From the NCBI GenBank assembly GCA_025060195.1, contig JANXCQ010000013.1, positions 1 to 64,000 on the forward strand: a DNA stretch of 64,000 nucleotides, given 5' to 3'. The stretch comes from Gemmatales bacterium (GTDB taxonomy: Bacteria > Planctomycetota > Planctomycetia > Gemmatales > HRBIN36). This document shows, piece after piece, positions 62,193-64,000 of the stretch. The notes under the pieces were generated by a model that searched no databases, was not told where the DNA came from, and saw only the letters and a program-made list of their open reading frames with translations. The first letter of the stretch is position 1; each line of letters starts with the position of its first letter. Both the position numbers and the translations under genes were made by a program.

Positions 62193-62723
62193 CTACTTCT
62201 TGTGGGCGTAGGTTGACACCCAAGTTTCCAGACGCTGAGCTTGTTGCCGTAATTGTTGAGCAGCGGCGGCACGCTGACTTGGATCGCGAGCGTTTTCCAT
62301 AGCGGTGGCCGCCTGTTCCATAATGTCCGCGAACTCTGCGAAGGCTCTCGAAGTAGTCCCCGCAAACCCCAGGAGGGAAAACACAAGATAAATCCCGGCA
62401 CTAACGACCAGGAAAACGGCCAATGCTAGCCCGCCTATCTTCGCTATATCCCGCAAAACTTGAGGTATTTCTTCATAAAATTTCTCGTTGTTAAGTTTGG
62501 TCGCTTCCTTTACCTCGGCAGGTGCTACGGTGTTATCCCTACGCCGAATATCGCCCGACGTTTGGGCCGTATGGTGCGCGAGTTGATGAGCGGCAAATTG
62601 CGGTTGCTCGCTCGGCACCTGAAGCACCGCTTTGCACTTTGGGCAGCTGATCTTCTTTCCCGCTAAGTGGTCGGGCACCCGCAGGCTAAACTGACATTGG
62701 CCACAATTGACTGTTAAAGGCAT
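62193..62723 (-). CDS. Zinc-ribbon membrane protein with nonsense-truncated C-terminus
   Basis: The 176-residue protein has an N-terminal zinc ribbon of the planctomycete type (CGQCQFSLRVPDHLAGKKIS then CPKC), a polar linker, a membrane segment (GGLALAVFLVVSAGIYLVFSL, about 95-115) and a helical tail. After the TAG at 62193-62195 the same frame stays protein-like: EAVLDAALRRYGPRIERAAE, a TGA at 62127-62129, then EDALAALQKDETAVRDQQLQ and NRWIGAMGSLARAADPLS to TAA at 61998-62000. Both stops are one C-to-T step from sense codons (CAG, CGA). The gene therefore seems to have lost about 64 C-terminal residues recently. Function is unknown. Confidence 0.7.
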   Translation of the reverse strand: MPLTVNCGQCQFSLRVPDHLAGKKISCPKCKAVLQVPSEQPQFAAHQLAHHTAQTSGDIRRRDNTVAPAEVKEATKLNNEKFYEEIPQVLRDIAKIGGLALAVFLVVSAGIYLVFSLLGFAGTTSRAFAEFADIMEQAATAMENARDPSQRAAAAQQLRQQAQRLETWVSTYAHKK

Positions 62724-62998
62724 TACCTAGTCTCCACATATCAAAGGGCACGGCCAAAGGACTATGTTTCTCCAGCCCTTATGCCAAAGCAACAACTGCG
62801 ATCCTTATTTTATCTGAAATTCCTGCGGTTGCCCACTTAATTGCAACGCCAAATTCAATTGAGTAGGACCCCTACGGGTCGGCACTTGGAATAAGCTGGC
62901 CGAAACCTGAAACGCATAGCCTGCCCCAAAAACTGTCGTCTATTTTTGAGGATCAGCGATACTAGCGACAAGTACCGGTGTCGAAACGCTGCCAAGGC

Positions 62999-63475
62999 CT
63001 AGGGACGAACGATAGTGCGTACTTGGAAATGAACAGGTTTATCCAGGCGAGGCACCAGGACCATGTGATACGGCGACGTAATCACTTGGGGCACAATTGC
63101 GCCCGGGCCAGGGACGAATTGCGTTACCTGGACGATGATGCGATCTAGCGATCTGTCGTAGTAGACTCCGGTGATTTCGACGGCGTAGCCCCCCGTGGGC
63201 CTCTGGCCCATGAAACAGGCGATGACCATGAACCGCCGAAAATCAATCCGCGGTGGATCCTCGTTAGAAGTCAGCCGCCAAATTTCGGCCCAGGTTCTGG
63301 GATCTTTGATGACAAGCCGCGCGGGCATGCGGGCATCGCTGTAGATGCCGCGCCAATGTTGCAGAGGCCGCAATTCATCCCGCACCTGCGCCAGGGCCGG
63401 CTCCGATGCCACACACAGCCAGAATCCGACGGCCAATCCCAGACACGCCCACATGAGGATTTTCCTACGATTCAT
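62999..63475 (-). CDS. Exported PrcB-like protein
   Basis: The 158-residue protein has a signal peptide (ILMWACLGLAVGFWLCVASE, cleavage near ALAQ). A PrcB C-terminal-like beta domain follows: ARLVIKDPRTWAEIWRLTSN, then FMVIACFMGQRPTGGYAVEI and ITSPYHMVLVPR. The family is named after a subunit of a Treponema protease complex, but most members are of unknown role. AGGAGG lies eight bases before the ATG at 63475. The 318 bp between its start and the DUF1559 stop hold nothing I recognise. Confidence 0.78.
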   Translation of the reverse strand: MNRRKILMWACLGLAVGFWLCVASEPALAQVRDELRPLQHWRGIYSDARMPARLVIKDPRTWAEIWRLTSNEDPPRIDFRRFMVIACFMGQRPTGGYAVEITGVYYDRSLDRIIVQVTQFVPGPGAIVPQVITSPYHMVLVPRLDKPVHFQVRTIVRP

Positions 63476-63794
63476 ACCGTCTTCCTCCTGAGCGCGATGA
63501 GAGTCGAGAGTGGTGTTGTGATGTTGCTCTCTGCTTACCGCTGGCACAATGATTACGCACGAACCCGGCCAACTTGCGCGTCGTCATTATGAAGACGTTG
63601 GTGCCAGGTTGTCAAGACAGCACAAACGCGCTCCGGGAGACGCCAACGCATCCCCCGGAGTCAGCCAGCTTAGCGCGGGATATTATTCATTTCGTCGGCA
63701 GGCTTCATTCAGTGCAGGCAGAGATGCTGAGGCCCCGGCGAGCGAACGTATTCTGAACCGTCTTAGGCGTAAGCCGACGAAGTCGCGCCGCAGA

Positions 63795-64000
63795 TTATTC
63801 GCGGTCCCACAGTTCGTCATTGGTGCCGATGTCGAAGATGCTCCACTGGTCGCGGAACGCCGTCAGCGACGGCGGGTCCCAGCTGGCTGGCGGATTGCGC
63901 GTTCCGGGAGAGAAGGCTTCGACATGTCCGTCGAGGAAGGCGACATTGGCCACTCGTCCGCCTCCATGTCGGAAGTGCACCGTCGGATAGCGAGCCGAAG
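63795..64000 (-). CDS. DUF1559 prepilin-like protein, C-terminal part (cut by window edge)
   Basis: The reverse strand is open from the window end to TAA at 63795. The reading SARYPTVHFRHGGGRVANVA, then FLDGHVEAF, is the hallmark H-x9-DG C-terminal motif of planctomycete DUF1559 proteins, which have a type IV pilin-like N-terminus (outside this window). The tail ends with IGTNDELWDRE. These proteins occur in many paralogues per planctomycete genome and are a good lineage marker. The 5' part lies beyond position 64000. Confidence 0.9.
   Translation of the reverse strand, partial: SARYPTVHFRHGGGRVANVAFLDGHVEAFSPGTRNPPASWDPPSLTAFRDQWSIFDIGTNDELWDRE

Overview
The window looks like a chromosomal segment of a Planctomycetota bacterium, most likely of the Gemmata group. 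The markers are a 3' fragment of a DUF1559 prepilin-like gene at the right edge, a Ser/Thr kinase-TPR protein with an N-terminal kinase domain, LRR proteins with DAGLKELA units, a CxxC zinc ribbon of the VPDHLAGK type, and an integron integrase in the inverted orientation known from planctomycetes. Three small heat-shock genes, a polyferredoxin/aldehyde:ferredoxin oxidoreductase pair and a PrcB-like secreted protein would suit a warm or low-oxygen habitat, but that is inference.

Layout. 0.3-6.3 kb: leftward housekeeping genes (TPR protein, PIN-TRAM protein, dGTPase-like, HIT, TilS, lipoprotein). 6.4-8.9 kb: polyferredoxin and tungsten-type aldehyde oxidoreductase. 8.9-12.9 kb: a gene graveyard with a decayed FAD/NAD(P)H oxidoreductase, LRR remnants, one short intact LRR gene and a degenerate 35-39 bp tandem repeat. 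12.9-15.0 kb: intI, a candidate attI and two small cassettes with attC-like ends. 15.3-15.6 kb: a near-consensus sigma-54 promoter followed by about 230 nt of strongly structured sequence and a good terminator, a candidate new ncRNA. 15.6-16.1 kb: STAS protein. 16.1-19.5 kb: alpha ribosomal operon (rpmJ-rpsM-rpsK-rpsD-rpoA-rplQ), read leftward. 19.7-25.6 kb: a fused polar amino-acid ABC transporter protein, its ATPase, and a 1155-residue membrane protein. 25.6-28.5 kb: PgpH-like HD phosphohydrolase and PhoH. 28.8-30.6 kb: a serpin, with its last codons caught in a three-copy 206-bp tandem repeat. 31.2-34.8 kb: kinase-TPR and a small conserved gene. 35.0-39.8 kb: mfd and a parvulin. 39.8-42.3 kb: gene desert. 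42.3-47.5 kb: a compact four-gene type VII-like locus (two WXG100-like proteins, a coiled-coil protein, an EssC/EccC-like FtsK ATPase). 47.6-55.5 kb: speA, a split TPP enzyme, a haem-c sensor kinase, mutM and a phosphohexomutase. 55.6-64 kb: a DUF4177-like secreted protein, a pseudo-metallophosphoesterase, a baeRF-type release-factor-like protein, three Hsp20 genes, a RaiA-sigma-factor fusion, a zinc-ribbon membrane protein with a nonsense-truncated tail, a PrcB-like protein and the DUF1559 fragment.

The best candidates for something undescribed are the sigma-54/ncRNA unit (15,345-15,603), the WXG100/FtsK locus (42,299-47,453), the inverted integron (12,913-14,970), the RaiA-sigma fusion (60,866-61,894) and the serpin-tail repeat (30,016-30,632). 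All calls were made by reading the sequence; no database search was run.
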